Origin: Sphingobacterium composti
GTDB lineage: Bacteria; Bacteroidota; Bacteroidia; Sphingobacteriales; Sphingobacteriaceae
Reading direction: 5' to 3'
Length of the DNA: 64,000 bases
NCBI RefSeq assembly: GCF_009829075.1
Contig: NZ_WUQZ01000008.1
Location: forward strand, 62,001-126,000
The notes beneath the pieces were generated by a model, which did no database searches, was not told the origin of the DNA, and was given only the letters and a program-made list of their open reading frames with translations. A program made the position numbers and the translations under genes. This document shows, in pieces, positions 1 to 9,183 of this stretch; position 1 is the stretch's first letter; every line of letters starts with the position of its first letter.

Positions 1-1
1 A

Positions 2-613
2 TTTTATTGTATTGTCTTAAAAAGAGAAAATGATGAAGATGCACCATTAGCCCAACAAGTAGAAAAGTCCGGTAATTGGATGCTTGTAAATCAACTTTTC
101 TTGGGAATGAGTATGGTTTTTAAATTAAATAATTTTTTAATCATTGCTTATCTGTGTAGCATAGGGACCTATTATTCCTTGAATAAACTAAACCTAATAT
201 TCAAGATACGTGATACAGAGAATCCTTCTTTTATACATATTTTTACGCGTACTTCCTTAGGTTTGTATAGTGGTTGGTTCGTTTATTTACTTGGATTTAA
301 TGGTATTCCTACCATCAATAAATTTCTTCGATTGCCAGCAGATCATCTGCTACTTTTTATTCTATCTATTTTATTTTTATTAGGGAGTTTTAGTTTCATT
401 TGGTACAAAACCATGCTATGTAAATTGCCTGCAATATTAGTGGGATATACTGCAGGTGTTCTTGGATCATATTTCTATAATATACAAGCTAATATAGGTA
501 CACTGCTTTATGACATCATGGAGTATTTGTTTATAGGCGTATTAAGTATTAGTGTGATTACGATAATTTACCTAATATATCAAAAAAGAAAATTCTACAT
601 GATGCAGGACTAG
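2..613 (+). CDS. Multi-pass inner-membrane protein, 5' end outside the window
   Basis: The reading frame is open from base 2 with no stop, so the gene starts before the window; the first internal ATG (position 80) is unlikely to be the true start because the 26 codons before it also read as protein. About 203 residues are visible. They contain five or six hydrophobic segments (for example around FLIIAYLCSIGTYYSL, HLLLFILSILFLLGSFSF and the last 25 residues) and end in a short basic tail KRKFYMMQD. I do not recognise the family; it has no obvious catalytic motif and is not tryptophan-rich enough to call TspO. The next gene is convergent, 15 bases away. Confidence 0.6.
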   Translation, partial: FYCIVLKRENDEDAPLAQQVEKSGNWMLVNQLFLGMSMVFKLNNFLIIAYLCSIGTYYSLNKLNLIFKIRDTENPSFIHIFTRTSLGLYSGWFVYLLGFNGIPTINKFLRLPADHLLLFILSILFLLGSFSFIWYKTMLCKLPAILVGYTAGVLGSYFYNIQANIGTLLYDIMEYLFIGVLSISVITIIYLIYQKRKFYMMQD

Positions 614-628
614 TGGGTCGGATTTTGA

Positions 629-1528
629 TTAAAACACAACTTTCCAAATCTTCACCATTTTGTCATCTCCAGCAGTACAAATTAATTGCTGTTTTTCAAT
701 ATAGGCTATTGAGTTAATTGACAAATGATGAGAATCAATTCCTTTATCCCTTGATAGATTTTTTAAGAGTTTGAAATCTGTATCCCAGATTTTTAAGGTT
801 TTGTCTCGGCTTACAGTTGCAATAAGTGAATTGTTCAACGGAATAATACCGTAAACTGTAAACATATGTGGCGTAATTTCAGCAACTTTTGATAAGTAAG
901 GAACAGAAGTCTTGAACATCTTAGCATCTCTTCCTCCAGAAATCAAGTAACCATCTACAAAAGCTAAACTTGTTACAGATTGTGTGTGAACTTGTTCAGA
1001 AGTGAGTTTATGATAATCTCGAATATCCCACAAGTGTATAAAGCCATTTTTATCCCCTGCAGCTAAAATATGCTTATTCTCATCCAAAGCCAAACTACGA
1101 ACTGTGGTATTGATGACTTGAAATGAATAAAGTAATTCGAAGTTATTTAAACTCCATACATAAGCTTTCCCATATTCATCAATTGCGATTAATTCATTTT
1201 TTGACAAAATAGCTTTCACTACGAATGCCGCTCCTTTATCAATAGTCAATTTTGCAATTAATTCCGGTTCAGATTTACGAATTACCAAAATACCCCCAGA
1301 GCGCAAAGTCGCTACTAATAAATCCCTTTCAATAATATAGCACAAGTTATAAACTGAAGAAGGAACTGCGCACAAAACACGCTTGAACTTTAAGGTGTTC
1401 AAATCCCACTCTACAATTCCTTTGTCATTGCCAGCTGAATATAACAAGCCATTCTGCTCGTCTATTGCCAAAGTATAAATAGGATTTTGATGTCCAATGA
1501 ATGTGTTTTGTAATGTAACCTCTACCAT
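629..1528 (-). CDS. WD40-repeat beta-propeller protein
   Basis: About 299 residues made almost entirely of seven WD40-like units, each with a GH/H...LAxD...GDKxG...W/IW pattern (clear examples: GHQNPIYTLAID, GDKNGFIHLWDI, VSRDKTLKIWDT, GDDKMVKIWKV). Seven units are enough for one closed propeller with no extra domain and no signal peptide, so it is probably a cytoplasmic scaffold. I start it at the ATG at 1526-1528 (MVEVTLQNTFIGHQNP), because the first blade begins a few residues later; an upstream ATG at 1547-1549 would add seven residues. Partner unknown. It lies downstream of the fumC-lipoprotein pair on the same strand, with about 50 bases between. Confidence 0.85.
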   Translation of the reverse strand: MVEVTLQNTFIGHQNPIYTLAIDEQNGLLYSAGNDKGIVEWDLNTLKFKRVLCAVPSSVYNLCYIIERDLLVATLRSGGILVIRKSEPELIAKLTIDKGAAFVVKAILSKNELIAIDEYGKAYVWSLNNFELLYSFQVINTTVRSLALDENKHILAAGDKNGFIHLWDIRDYHKLTSEQVHTQSVTSLAFVDGYLISGGRDAKMFKTSVPYLSKVAEITPHMFTVYGIIPLNNSLIATVSRDKTLKIWDTDFKLLKNLSRDKGIDSHHLSINSIAYIEKQQLICTAGDDKMVKIWKVVF

Positions 1529-1579
1529 AGTGATGTCAACAAGATTCAATAAATACGTATTAGGGGATATATACTAATT

Positions 1580-2113
1580 TTACATTTCCCAACGTTTTTT
1601 TGGAACGCAGGTAATATCCTGTGTTTTGCGAAGAGTGATTGGTTTGGATTCAAATTTATTTTGCAACACGATACTGTCTGCTGCAATAGAAATGATTTTA
1701 AATCGTGGCAAATATTGTCCGTTTTTATAACAGCCGGAAATTTTTTGTTTGCCATTTTCTCTTGTGAATATACCTTCCACAATAAGACTATCTCCACGTT
1801 GTACATACACGCCTTTCGCATATTCTTTCCAATTTCCGTTTTTGAAACAAGAATCGGGCATTGTTTTGGTTTTCGCATGTACGTCCATCACTGTATAGAT
1901 GGAATCGCAACGAAAAGTGAATTCGTGAAGCGTGTAGTTCAATAATTGTTCCTTATTATGAACACTGTCTTGAACCCAAACTCCTTGAAGTACTGCAACG
2001 CCTTCAGTTTGCATGTCCGAATGACGATAACAACTTGCAAAAGTGAAAAGCATACCTAACATAATTGCTAGGTATGCTTTTGCTAAATTATATTTTTTTG
2101 AAAGTTTACTCAC
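1580..2113 (-). CDS. Small lipoprotein coupled to fumC
   Basis: The protein ends in a soluble domain of about 145 residues that I do not recognise. The N-terminus has a basic n-region (SKLSKKYNLAK), a hydrophobic stretch and a lipobox FTFASC followed by Y-R-H, so it is exported and lipidated. The start is uncertain: a GTG at 2111-2113 lies five bases after the fumC stop and gives a complete lipoprotein signal; an ATG at 2060-2062 gives a very short signal; an ATG at 2156-2158 would overlap fumC. I prefer the GTG. The mature part is rich in alternating polar/hydrophobic residues with DSIY and ADSIVLQNK strands, resembling small beta-rich lipocalin-like lipoproteins, but this is inference. Confidence 0.65.
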   Translation of the reverse strand: MSKLSKKYNLAKAYLAIMLGMLFTFASCYRHSDMQTEGVAVLQGVWVQDSVHNKEQLLNYTLHEFTFRCDSIYTVMDVHAKTKTMPDSCFKNGNWKEYAKGVYVQRGDSLIVEGIFTRENGKQKISGCYKNGQYLPRFKIISIAADSIVLQNKFESKPITLRKTQDITCVPKKRWEM

Positions 2114-2118
2114 TAAGC

Positions 2119-3516
2119 TTATTTTAAACTTCCCACCATTTCCTCTGGTTTTACCCACTCATCAAATTCCTCAGCAGTTACATAACCTAATGCAATAGCT
2201 GTTTCTTTCAACGTAGAGTTGTTTTTGTGTGCTGTCTGTGCAATCTCAGCAGCTTTGTAGTAACCTATTTTAGTGTTTAAAGCAGTAACCAACATCAATG
2301 AGTTATCTACCAATTCTTTGATTCGTGCGTAATTTGGCTCAATACCCACAGCACAGTGTTCTTCGAAAGAAACACATGCATCACCGATAAGACGAGCTGA
2401 CTGTAAGAAATTAGCTGCCATTAATGGCTTGAAAACGTTCAATTCGTAATGACCTTGCGTTCCGCCGATAGTAATAGCAACATCGTTACCCATTACTTGT
2501 GCAGCAACCATTGTCAATGCTTCACATTGTGTAGGGTTTACTTTTCCAGGCATGATAGAAGAACCTGGTTCGTTTTCTGGAATCAAAATCTCACCGATAC
2601 CCGAACGAGGACCAGAAGCCAACATACGAATGTCATTAGCAATTTTGTTCAATGCTACAGCCAATTGTTTCAAAGCGCCATGTGTTTCCACAATAGCATC
2701 GTGAGAAGCTAATGCTTCGAATTTGTTCGGTGCAGTCACAAAAGGAAGACCTGTGAATTCTGCAATATATTTAGCTACAGTTACATCATAACCTTTAGGT
2801 GTATTCAATCCTGTACCTACCGCAGTACCACCCAAAGCAACTTCTGCTAAGTGAGCTAATGTGTTTTTAACTGCTTTGATACCATAGTTTAATTGTGCAA
2901 CATAACCGGAAAGCTCTTGACCTAATGTCAATGGCGTAGCATCCATTAAGTGTGTGCGTCCAATTTTCACCACATTCATGAATTCTTCAGACTTACGTTG
3001 TAATGTATCACGCAATTTCTCTACACCTGGAATAGTAACTTCTACTACCGCTTTGTATGCCGCGATGTGCATACCAGTAGGGAATGTATCATTTGAGGAT
3101 TGTGATTTGTTTACATCATCATTTGCTTTCAATACTGGTTCACCTTCACCGATTTTACCACCAGCCAATACTTGCGCACGATTAGCAACAACCTCGTTTA
3201 CGTTCATGTTCGATTGTGTACCTGAGCCAGTTTGCCAAATTACCAATGGAAATTGGTCATCTAATTTTCCAGCTAAGATTTCGTCACAAACTGCAGCAAT
3301 CGCATCACGCTTTTCGATAGGTAATACACCTAATTCGTGGTTTGCGTAGGCAGCTGCTTTTTTCAAATAAGCAAAACCTTCGATAATTTCTTTTGGCATA
3401 GAGCCTGAAGGTCCGATTTTAAAGTTATTACGTGAACGTTCAGTTTGTGCACCCCAGTACTTGTCTGCAGGTACTTGAACTTCACCCATTGTATCTTTTT
3501 CTATTCTGAATGACAT
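2119..3516 (-). CDS. fumC: Class II fumarate hydratase
   Basis: Converts fumarate and water reversibly to L-malate in the TCA cycle. The 465-residue length is normal for the iron-independent class II enzyme. Diagnostic motifs are present: [13 protein letters not shown] near residue 100, [16 protein letters not shown] near 187, and the superfamily signature [15 protein letters not shown] near 318, whose serine is the catalytic base on the mobile loop. It starts at the ATG at 3514-3516 ([16 protein letters not shown]), which matches the usual start of the family. A minus-strand -7 box (TAACTTTG, 3543-3550) lies 27 bases upstream. A lipoprotein gene follows five bases after the stop if its GTG start is right. 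Confidence 0.97.
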   Translation of the reverse strand: MSFRIEKDTMGEVQVPADKYWGAQTERSRNNFKIGPSGSMPKEIIEGFAYLKKAAAYANHELGVLPIEKRDAIAAVCDEILAGKLDDQFPLVIWQTGSGTQSNMNVNEVVANRAQVLAGGKIGEGEPVLKANDDVNKSQSSNDTFPTGMHIAAYKAVVEVTIPGVEKLRDTLQRKSEEFMNVVKIGRTHLMDATPLTLGQELSGYVAQLNYGIKAVKNTLAHLAEVALGGTAVGTGLNTPKGYDVTVAKYIAEFTGLPFVTAPNKFEALASHDAIVETHGALKQLAVALNKIANDIRMLASGPRSGIGEILIPENEPGSSIMPGKVNPTQCEALTMVAAQVMGNDVAITIGGTQGHYELNVFKPLMAANFLQSARLIGDACVSFEEHCAVGIEPNYARIKELVDNSLMLVTALNTKIGYYKAAEIAQTAHKNNSTLKETAIALGYVTAEEFDEWVKPEEMVGSLK

Positions 3517-3542
3517 GATAGTAAAGTTTTATTTTTGTGTCC

Positions 3543-3550
3543 CAAAGTTA
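3543..3550 (-). promoter_or_regulatory. Candidate Bacteroidota -7 box for fumC
   Basis: The minus strand reads TAACTTTG, matching TAnnTTTG, 27 bases before the fumC ATG. A TTG candidate for the -33 element is only 14 bases further upstream, which is short, so only the -7 part is supported. Confidence 0.35.
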
Positions 3551-3651
3551 CTGAATTATATATACAATAGAAACCATGATTTGCCCTCGAAATGTCTGAT
3601 TTATTTCAAAAGTTGTATATTTAAGTATTATAAATCAAGTTTAGTTGTACC

Positions 3652-4149
3652 ATGAGAAAAATATTGGGTTTTCTGAAAATAGTATTGTCATTTGCCATAT
3701 TCGTTGTTTGTTTTTCCTGTATAGGAGATAATACTTCTTCGGACAATGAGCAAATAAATGATTCTATTGCTGCTGTTTCCACTTTGGAGTTTGACGCTCC
3801 AAAAGTTACCTTATGGACTTATGATGCTGACCTAGATACTATGGTCAAAAATACAATTCCAGCTGATTTGACTATAGAATTAGTAATTGATACGCTAAAT
3901 AACCGATATGCTAATGCTAAATTGAAATTAGATAAAATCGCATCGGATACTGTATTTGTTAAAATTGATGATGTATCCTTTCTGCAGCAATATGGTACGA
4001 CCGGAAATTATGGTTTCATGTCAGAAGTTGTATTTTCCTTGACAGAAGTTCCTGATGTAAATTATGTGTTTTTAGATTTTGAAGAAATAGACCACGCTTC
4101 TCCAGGACTTTATTCACGTAAGAATTTTGAGAATAAAATTATTCCTTAA
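3652..4149 (+). CDS. Lipoprotein of unknown function
   Basis: 165 residues. MRKILGFLKI plus a hydrophobic core leads to FSC with the lipid-acceptor Cys at residue 23, followed by an acidic/serine-rich linker (IGDNTSSDNEQINDS). The mature part is predicted beta-rich (repeated short strands such as VTLWTYDADLD, LTIELVIDTL, TVFVKIDDVSFL). No catalytic motif is recognised. The aspartates at 124-160 are scattered rather than arranged as a metal site. The stop codon abuts, base to base, the stop of the convergent gene at 4150. Confidence 0.75.
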   Translation: MRKILGFLKIVLSFAIFVVCFSCIGDNTSSDNEQINDSIAAVSTLEFDAPKVTLWTYDADLDTMVKNTIPADLTIELVIDTLNNRYANAKLKLDKIASDTVFVKIDDVSFLQQYGTTGNYGFMSEVVFSLTEVPDVNYVFLDFEEIDHASPGLYSRKNFENKIIP

Positions 4150-4728
4150 TTACATACCTAATCGCTTCTGCATATGTTCTTCGATATGATGAAATAATTG
4201 CTTAGGCTTTAATGTACGCCAAGGAATTTCATTTAGGAAGCCTCCAAGATTGATATAATAATCTATGTTTTGTGATTGAAACTCTTCCAAAACATGTTCG
4301 CGGAAATGTAAGCCTGCAATCCAACCATCTTCAATGTCTTGAAACCATTCTTCATAATAGGAGTCATCCGAACTGTGGAAATTCAATACATTTTCGCCAA
4401 TTAAAATATACTTACTAATTCCTTCACCAATCATAACATCAATCAATTCTCTTTTGAGTAACATGATATCGTTGTAAATGGCGTCATTCCATTCGCCAAT
4501 GAATTCGATAACAGCAAATCCTTTGTCATAATCCACAAAAATTACCTTCACGTAAAGCGTCTGTGAACCAAAATCATCCCATTGCGGATGAATTAAATAA
4601 TTATAGACCTGTTTGTCAAATTCAAACTCATTATACAAGGTTCCGAAGAAAGGAGACCTTTCATCTTCTGCGGCTATATAGTCATGTCTCCAATTGTAAA
4701 AAGGTTCTATCTCGTGCATATTCTCCAA
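4150..4728 (-). CDS. Conserved acidic protein of unknown function
   Basis: 192 residues, no signal peptide and no membrane segment, strongly acidic and aromatic (many E/D plus W, Y, F). The sequence has a mixed alpha/beta look: strands such as TLYVKVIFVDYDKGFAVIEF and a helix-rich C-terminus ending HHIEEHMQKRLGM. I do not recognise a named domain. It probably acts in the cytoplasm. The start could be the first ATG (4728) or the fourth codon (MHEIEPF, 4719). It is monocistronic, divergent from the protease gene at 4857 and convergent with the lipoprotein gene. Confidence 0.75.
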   Translation of the reverse strand: MENMHEIEPFYNWRHDYIAAEDERSPFFGTLYNEFEFDKQVYNYLIHPQWDDFGSQTLYVKVIFVDYDKGFAVIEFIGEWNDAIYNDIMLLKRELIDVMIGEGISKYILIGENVLNFHSSDDSYYEEWFQDIEDGWIAGLHFREHVLEEFQSQNIDYYINLGGFLNEIPWRTLKPKQLFHHIEEHMQKRLGM

Positions 4729-4832
4729 TTATTGTTCAAAGATTAGGAATTATTTACTGATTATAAAGATTTTGGACTACAATTTGCATGAATAAATATT
4801 GAAATATCTATACAATACATTGAATTAACTCT

Positions 4833-4840
4833 TATTTTTG
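4833..4840 (+). promoter_or_regulatory. Candidate -7 box for the S41 protease gene
   Basis: TATTTTTG matches TAnnTTTG and lies 16 bases before the ATG at 4857. No well-spaced TTG is present upstream, so this is only half a promoter. Confidence 0.4.
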
Positions 4841-4856
4841 CATACGCACTTATTTC

Positions 4857-6473
4857 ATGCAAAAAGGTACTGGAAGGAATCTATTTGTTGCTGCGACATA
4901 TGCAGCTACGTTATTACTAGGACTTATTCTGGGGCAAAATTATGTTGCACAGCAGAATAATAATCCTGGGGTTTCCCTTGTGCCTATAGGTCTATCCGAC
5001 AATTCTTACAAAATTCAGCAGGTATTGGATTTATTATCAAGTTCGTACGTGGATAGCCTAGATCTAGATTCTCTTCAGAATGGCGCAATTAATCATATCA
5101 TTTCGCATTTGGATCCCTATTCAACTTACTTGTTACCAAATGAATCCAAGAACCAAAACGAAATGTTAGAAGGTACTTTTGAAGGAATTGGTCTAGATTT
5201 CTTTAACCTAAATGATACCTTACTTGTTGTAGGGTTGGTGGGCAATGGGCCAGCTGAAAGATCAGGGCTGAAAGTTGGAGATAAAATAATTCGTATTGAT
5301 ACAACCTATGTGTCAGGACGCAATATAGGTCAAAAAGTCGTTGACAGATTAATGCGAGGTAAAAAAGGTTCTCAGGTTAACCTTTATGTGAATAGAGAAA
5401 ATTTCCCAACACAACAGTTATTTAAGGTTAAAAGAGATCAAATCAATGTAAGCTCTATTGATGCGTCTTATCTTATCGAACCGCAGGTTGGGTATATCAA
5501 AATTAGACGATTTGGGCTAAAGACAAGTGATGAATTCAAAGCTTCCATTTCGCACCTTAAGAAACAAGGGGCTAATAATTTGATATTGGATTTGCGGGAT
5601 AATGGGGGGGGATATTTCCATATTGCCATAAAAATTGCGAGTGAATTTTTTGCAGATAAAAAACTGTTAGTGTTTACACAAGGCGCACACGAGACCAAAC
5701 GAGAATATTTTTCAGAAGGTAATGGAAATTTTTCACAAGGTAAATTAGTCGTATTAATAAATGAGTCGTCCGCTTCAGCATCGGAAATCGTTGCAGGTGC
5801 ATTACAAGATTGGGATCGCGCTACTATTGTCGGTCGTGGTTCTTACGGTAAAGGTATTGTACAAGAGCAATTTGATTTTTTAGATGGATCGCGTATCAAT
5901 TTGAGTATATCACGCTATTATACTCCGTTGGGAAGATCTATACAACGTAAATATACAGCAAATTGGTCTAATATGGTGGACTATGTATCTATGTATCGTG
6001 GGTTATGGGCTTTGGACACCGCCTATAAAAGCAACCAAATTTATAAGACCTTAGCAGGAAGAGAGTTGTTTAGCGGTGGAGGGATTAACCCTGATATAAT
6101 GGTCAATATTGACTCAAATTCAACTAGTTTGTTGTATCAAGAGATTTTGAAATCAAGCTATATAGAACAGTTTGTTTATGAGCGATTTACTAAAGTTCTT
6201 CCGGCTTATTCTATTGAGAATTTCTTGCAAGGATACAGACTTCCGATGCAAGAATACAATGCATTCATTGAATATTTAAATCAACGAGGATTGGTCATCA
6301 CAGAGCGTAAAAAACAAGACTTGTTAAAACTTATTCAATCTGATATTGAGGCTATTGTGGGTAGGTATTATTTTGGTCGGGAGGCTTATTTTAAAGTCAA
6401 AAATAGATACGATAGTTATGTAGAGACAGGTTTGCAATTATTGCGTCCTGCACCAGTTAATGAAGCTTCTTAA
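4857..6473 (+). CDS. CtpA/Prc-type S41 carboxyl-terminal processing peptidase
   Basis: A periplasmic serine protease that cleaves proteins from their C-terminal ends. Residues 8-30 form one N-terminal membrane segment (signal anchor). A PDZ domain follows (about 100-190, GIGLDFF...GPAERSGLKVGDKI), then the S41 catalytic core. The core contains LDLRDNGGGYF (245-253), the Ser-rich motif ESSASASEI (303-311) and YGKG (330-333). By the 25-residue spacing known for E. coli Prc (Ser430/Lys455), Ser307 and Lys332 are the likely dyad. The length of 538 is typical of Bacteroidota members. It shares its TTAA stop with the convergent phosphatase gene, so no terminator separates them. Confidence 0.93.
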   Translation: MQKGTGRNLFVAATYAATLLLGLILGQNYVAQQNNNPGVSLVPIGLSDNSYKIQQVLDLLSSSYVDSLDLDSLQNGAINHIISHLDPYSTYLLPNESKNQNEMLEGTFEGIGLDFFNLNDTLLVVGLVGNGPAERSGLKVGDKIIRIDTTYVSGRNIGQKVVDRLMRGKKGSQVNLYVNRENFPTQQLFKVKRDQINVSSIDASYLIEPQVGYIKIRRFGLKTSDEFKASISHLKKQGANNLILDLRDNGGGYFHIAIKIASEFFADKKLLVFTQGAHETKREYFSEGNGNFSQGKLVVLINESSASASEIVAGALQDWDRATIVGRGSYGKGIVQEQFDFLDGSRINLSISRYYTPLGRSIQRKYTANWSNMVDYVSMYRGLWALDTAYKSNQIYKTLAGRELFSGGGINPDIMVNIDSNSTSLLYQEILKSSYIEQFVYERFTKVLPAYSIENFLQGYRLPMQEYNAFIEYLNQRGLVITERKKQDLLKLIQSDIEAIVGRYYFGREAYFKVKNRYDSYVETGLQLLRPAPVNEAS

Positions 6474-7585
6474 TAGATCAAATCCGCCCAAATAGGATAA
6501 TGGTCTGAGAGTCTTTCCTTCAAAATACCGTAATCTTCCACCTTCATTCTTTTGTCGCTCATGATATAGTCTATTTGGAATATAGGTAATATGCCAAAAT
6601 ATGTCACTCCCCATCCAAATCCTTTTTCAGCAAAAGCATTTTTCATATTTTTACCAACTAAATTGACACTATAGGACATCGGTGTATCGTTAAAATCTCC
6701 CATCACGACATACGGATATGGTGAGTCATCAATATGTTTTACTAATGTATTGGCTTGATTACTTCGACTGGTGAATGCTCTTTTCAATTTACGCCCTAGT
6801 TTTTTTGTTTGCTCTTCGTTTTTTACTTGTTCTGTAGGCGACTTTTGGATGAAATCTTTATCTTCTTCTTGCAAGGCAAAAGAACGTAAATGAACATTGT
6901 AGATTCGTATGGTGTCTGTCTCACGCTTCACGTCGGCAAATATGATACGGTTCACCCCATATCCATTTTCTTCTATCGTGCCATAGTGAATTATAGGGTA
7001 TTTAGAAAAAATAGCTTGTCCATAACCTTCATAATCATTTTTTTCAAAGGGCTCAAAGTAATAATCTTCGAATTCACCTTCCTGTAATAAATTTTTAGTA
7101 AACTGTTTTGAACCTCTGATCCGACTATAAAATTCTTGGAAACAAACTACGTCAGGATTAATAGTGCGAATAAATTCAATTGTTTCTTCTCTAAACTTAT
7201 TCTTCTTGTTATCATAATGTTGAAACAAATGTACATTAAAACTCATAACACGTATGGTCGTGTCTTTTTTTACTAAGATTTTGTCGTTTTTATTTTTGAA
7301 ATTAATGTGTTTATTCAACAAAGACCAGCCTGCCAAAATAGCTAATATGCTTAAAAACGCATTACGCTTCTTGCGCAGAAACCAATAAATAATAAAACCA
7401 CAATTAATAAGTAAGATGGGCAGATAGCCTAGTCCAAAAAATGCTATTATCCAAAATTCACGTGGATCAATGAAGGAGGCACAATAACTTAATAGCAATG
7501 CTACTACAGCCAATACATTGGCTATAAATACAGTTTTGCTAAAGTAACCGAGTTTTTTCTTACGTAAAAACAATTGGTTTGTCAT
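6470..7585 (-). CDS. Membrane-anchored endonuclease/exonuclease/phosphatase family protein
   Basis: The N-terminal 100 residues carry three hydrophobic segments (around 17-40, 45-68, 78-90). A catalytic EEP domain follows (about 110-371) with the family's marks: IRVMSFNVHLF (metal Asn), VVCFQEF (metal Glu), VYNVHLRS-like IRIYNVHL, GDFNDTP (Asp/Asn) and SDHYPIWADL (catalytic His of the DH motif). This is the DNase I/sphingomyelinase fold; the substrate cannot be told from sequence. It is the last gene of the mutL operon and its ATG overlaps the stop of the preceding rhomboid gene by one base. Confidence 0.9.
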   Translation of the reverse strand: MTNQLFLRKKKLGYFSKTVFIANVLAVVALLLSYCASFIDPREFWIIAFFGLGYLPILLINCGFIIYWFLRKKRNAFLSILAILAGWSLLNKHINFKNKNDKILVKKDTTIRVMSFNVHLFQHYDNKKNKFREETIEFIRTINPDVVCFQEFYSRIRGSKQFTKNLLQEGEFEDYYFEPFEKNDYEGYGQAIFSKYPIIHYGTIEENGYGVNRIIFADVKRETDTIRIYNVHLRSFALQEEDKDFIQKSPTEQVKNEEQTKKLGRKLKRAFTSRSNQANTLVKHIDDSPYPYVVMGDFNDTPMSYSVNLVGKNMKNAFAEKGFGWGVTYFGILPIFQIDYIMSDKRMKVEDYGILKERLSDHYPIWADLIY

Positions 7586-8445
7586 TAGTGTTCTTTTTTA
7601 CTCGCTCTAAAAAGCATATCCTTTTCCTTAGTCGATAAGCTTTCGTAACCCTTGAGCGAAATTTTATCTAATATTTGGTCAATTTGTTGTTGGTCGGGAT
7701 ATTCCTGTTCAATGTCTTTGCGCTGTTCATAATAGTTGCCTTTCACCACTTTAAGTTTATGATTTTTCTTTTTAAAAATCAAACTCCAGTCTTTACCACG
7801 TTGCAATTGATGTGTAAATAGCATGCCTAAAAATACTATTAGCAAATAACTAATAGCTGCGCCTTTATTAGTTGTCATTAAGAATGCAAACTGAAGCCCC
7901 AAATATACGCCTGCGACCCATTTGAATTTAATGTTACCAAGTAACAATAGTCTAAGTTCTGAGTTTGGGATTAGTAAAGCTAAGCTACTTAAAATACCAG
8001 CTAAACCAAATGCGCTTGTACTCCAGCTTACTGGTAAGGACTGAAATATTGGAATAAATCCGAGAGCTAGAAATATTATCGCTCCCAATACCATTCCACC
8101 AATAAATACTGTATTAAATTGACGATTATTGAGGAAATTTAGAAACATATTTCCAACCCAATACAACCATATGCAGTCAAAAAGTAAATTCCATAAACTA
8201 GTATAAATGAATGGGTGAGTGATAAATGACCATGGTTGGGTAATAAACTCTTTAAAGCTATTAGGAAGAATAGATTCTTGCGAAAGGATTTTGTACAAAT
8301 CCACAGAGGTAGTTTCTGAGAATGACAGTAAATCAAAAATATGAAGGAGAATAAATAATAATACTTGTCCAGTAATAAAATACGGGATAATAGATGCAGA
8401 TTTATAAGTGTCTCTAATAAAAGATTTTAAGACATTCTCTTTCAT
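7585..8445 (-). CDS. Degenerate rhomboid-family protein with C-terminal cytosolic tail
   Basis: A six-segment rhomboid fold of about 210 residues is followed by a soluble tail of about 75 residues. Aligned to the neighbouring active rhomboid, the catalytic GxSG becomes STSA (serine kept, both glycines lost). The histidine segment HVGGALFG has no histidine at all (region AISYLLIVFLGMLF). The Ser-His dyad is therefore incomplete and this is probably a pseudoprotease. The tail ends with ILDKISLKGYESLSTKEKDM, a helical element I recall from Bacteroidota rhomboids (DUF6576-like; memory only). Its start lies ten bases after the active paralogue; its stop overlaps the phosphatase start. Confidence 0.85.
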   Translation of the reverse strand: MKENVLKSFIRDTYKSASIIPYFITGQVLLFILLHIFDLLSFSETTSVDLYKILSQESILPNSFKEFITQPWSFITHPFIYTSLWNLLFDCIWLYWVGNMFLNFLNNRQFNTVFIGGMVLGAIIFLALGFIPIFQSLPVSWSTSAFGLAGILSSLALLIPNSELRLLLLGNIKFKWVAGVYLGLQFAFLMTTNKGAAISYLLIVFLGMLFTHQLQRGKDWSLIFKKKNHKLKVVKGNYYEQRKDIEQEYPDQQQIDQILDKISLKGYESLSTKEKDMLFRASKKEH

Positions 8446-8455
8446 ATATTTACTA

Positions 8456-9169
8456 TTAATAATATCCTTTTTTGTATCCCCACATTTTAATCATAAGATA
8501 ACCAAATAAAGCGCCACCAACGTGAGCCAAATGGGCAATCGAAGAACCAGAATTGTTGAAACCTAAGTAAATTTCGATCAAAATATATCCACCAACAAAA
8601 TATTTGGCTTTAATAGGAACTGGGATAAACATAAAATACAACGGCATATTCGGATAGAAATATGCAAAAGCTAATAATAATCCGAATACAGCCCCAGAAG
8701 CACCAACCATAGGAGTCGCATAAATTGACGCTAGCTTACCTAATTCATCTCCGGTTAGTGGTAGCTGAGAGGAAATGCGATTTGCTGCTAAATCTAAAGT
8801 TATAGATTCTGCAGCAAATGGAGAACCTACAATTTGAGTTACCTCAATAGCCTGAACACCATATTGCAGGACCAAAGCTCCCAATGCTGTTATCAAATAG
8901 TAATTTAAAAACCTCTTTGAGCCAAACATTTGTTCAATCACAGGTCCAAACATCACCAATGCAAACATATTGAAAAACATATGTGTGAATCCGCCGTGCA
9001 TAAACATATAGCTGATAGGCTGCCATACTTCAAAAAATGGCGAATCAGGGTAATACACACCTAATAAGCGATTTGCATTTGGAAATATCATGGTGCCCAC
9101 AAAACAAATGATATTAATTATCAATAAGTTTTTTACAACAGGCGAAAGGTTTCCTAAAATATTATTCAT
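8456..9169 (-). CDS. Rhomboid family intramembrane serine protease
   Basis: 237 residues with about six membrane segments. The catalytic serine is in VGASGAVFG (about residue 155) and the catalytic histidine in HLAHVGGALFGY (about 217), the complete rhomboid dyad. The L1 loop carries the usual WQPISYMFMHGGFTHMFFNM motif. There is an insert of about 35 polar residues (VTQIVGSPFAAES to TGDELGKL) between the third segment and the active serine. It is second in the operon behind mutL, 14 bases after its stop. The substrate is unknown. Confidence 0.95.
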   Translation of the reverse strand: MNNILGNLSPVVKNLLIINIICFVGTMIFPNANRLLGVYYPDSPFFEVWQPISYMFMHGGFTHMFFNMFALVMFGPVIEQMFGSKRFLNYYLITALGALVLQYGVQAIEVTQIVGSPFAAESITLDLAANRISSQLPLTGDELGKLASIYATPMVGASGAVFGLLLAFAYFYPNMPLYFMFIPVPIKAKYFVGGYILIEIYLGFNNSGSSIAHLAHVGGALFGYLMIKMWGYKKGYY

Positions 9170-9183
9170 CTAATTTAATACGA

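Noticed and set aside
1546-1878. A 110-codon minus-strand frame overlapping the small lipoprotein.
   Set aside because: The lipoprotein frame carries a lipobox and a sensible domain; this alternative frame has no feature.
2954-3349. A 131-codon frame opposite fumC.
   Set aside because: Antisense to a strongly conserved enzyme, no start context or domain; a shadow.
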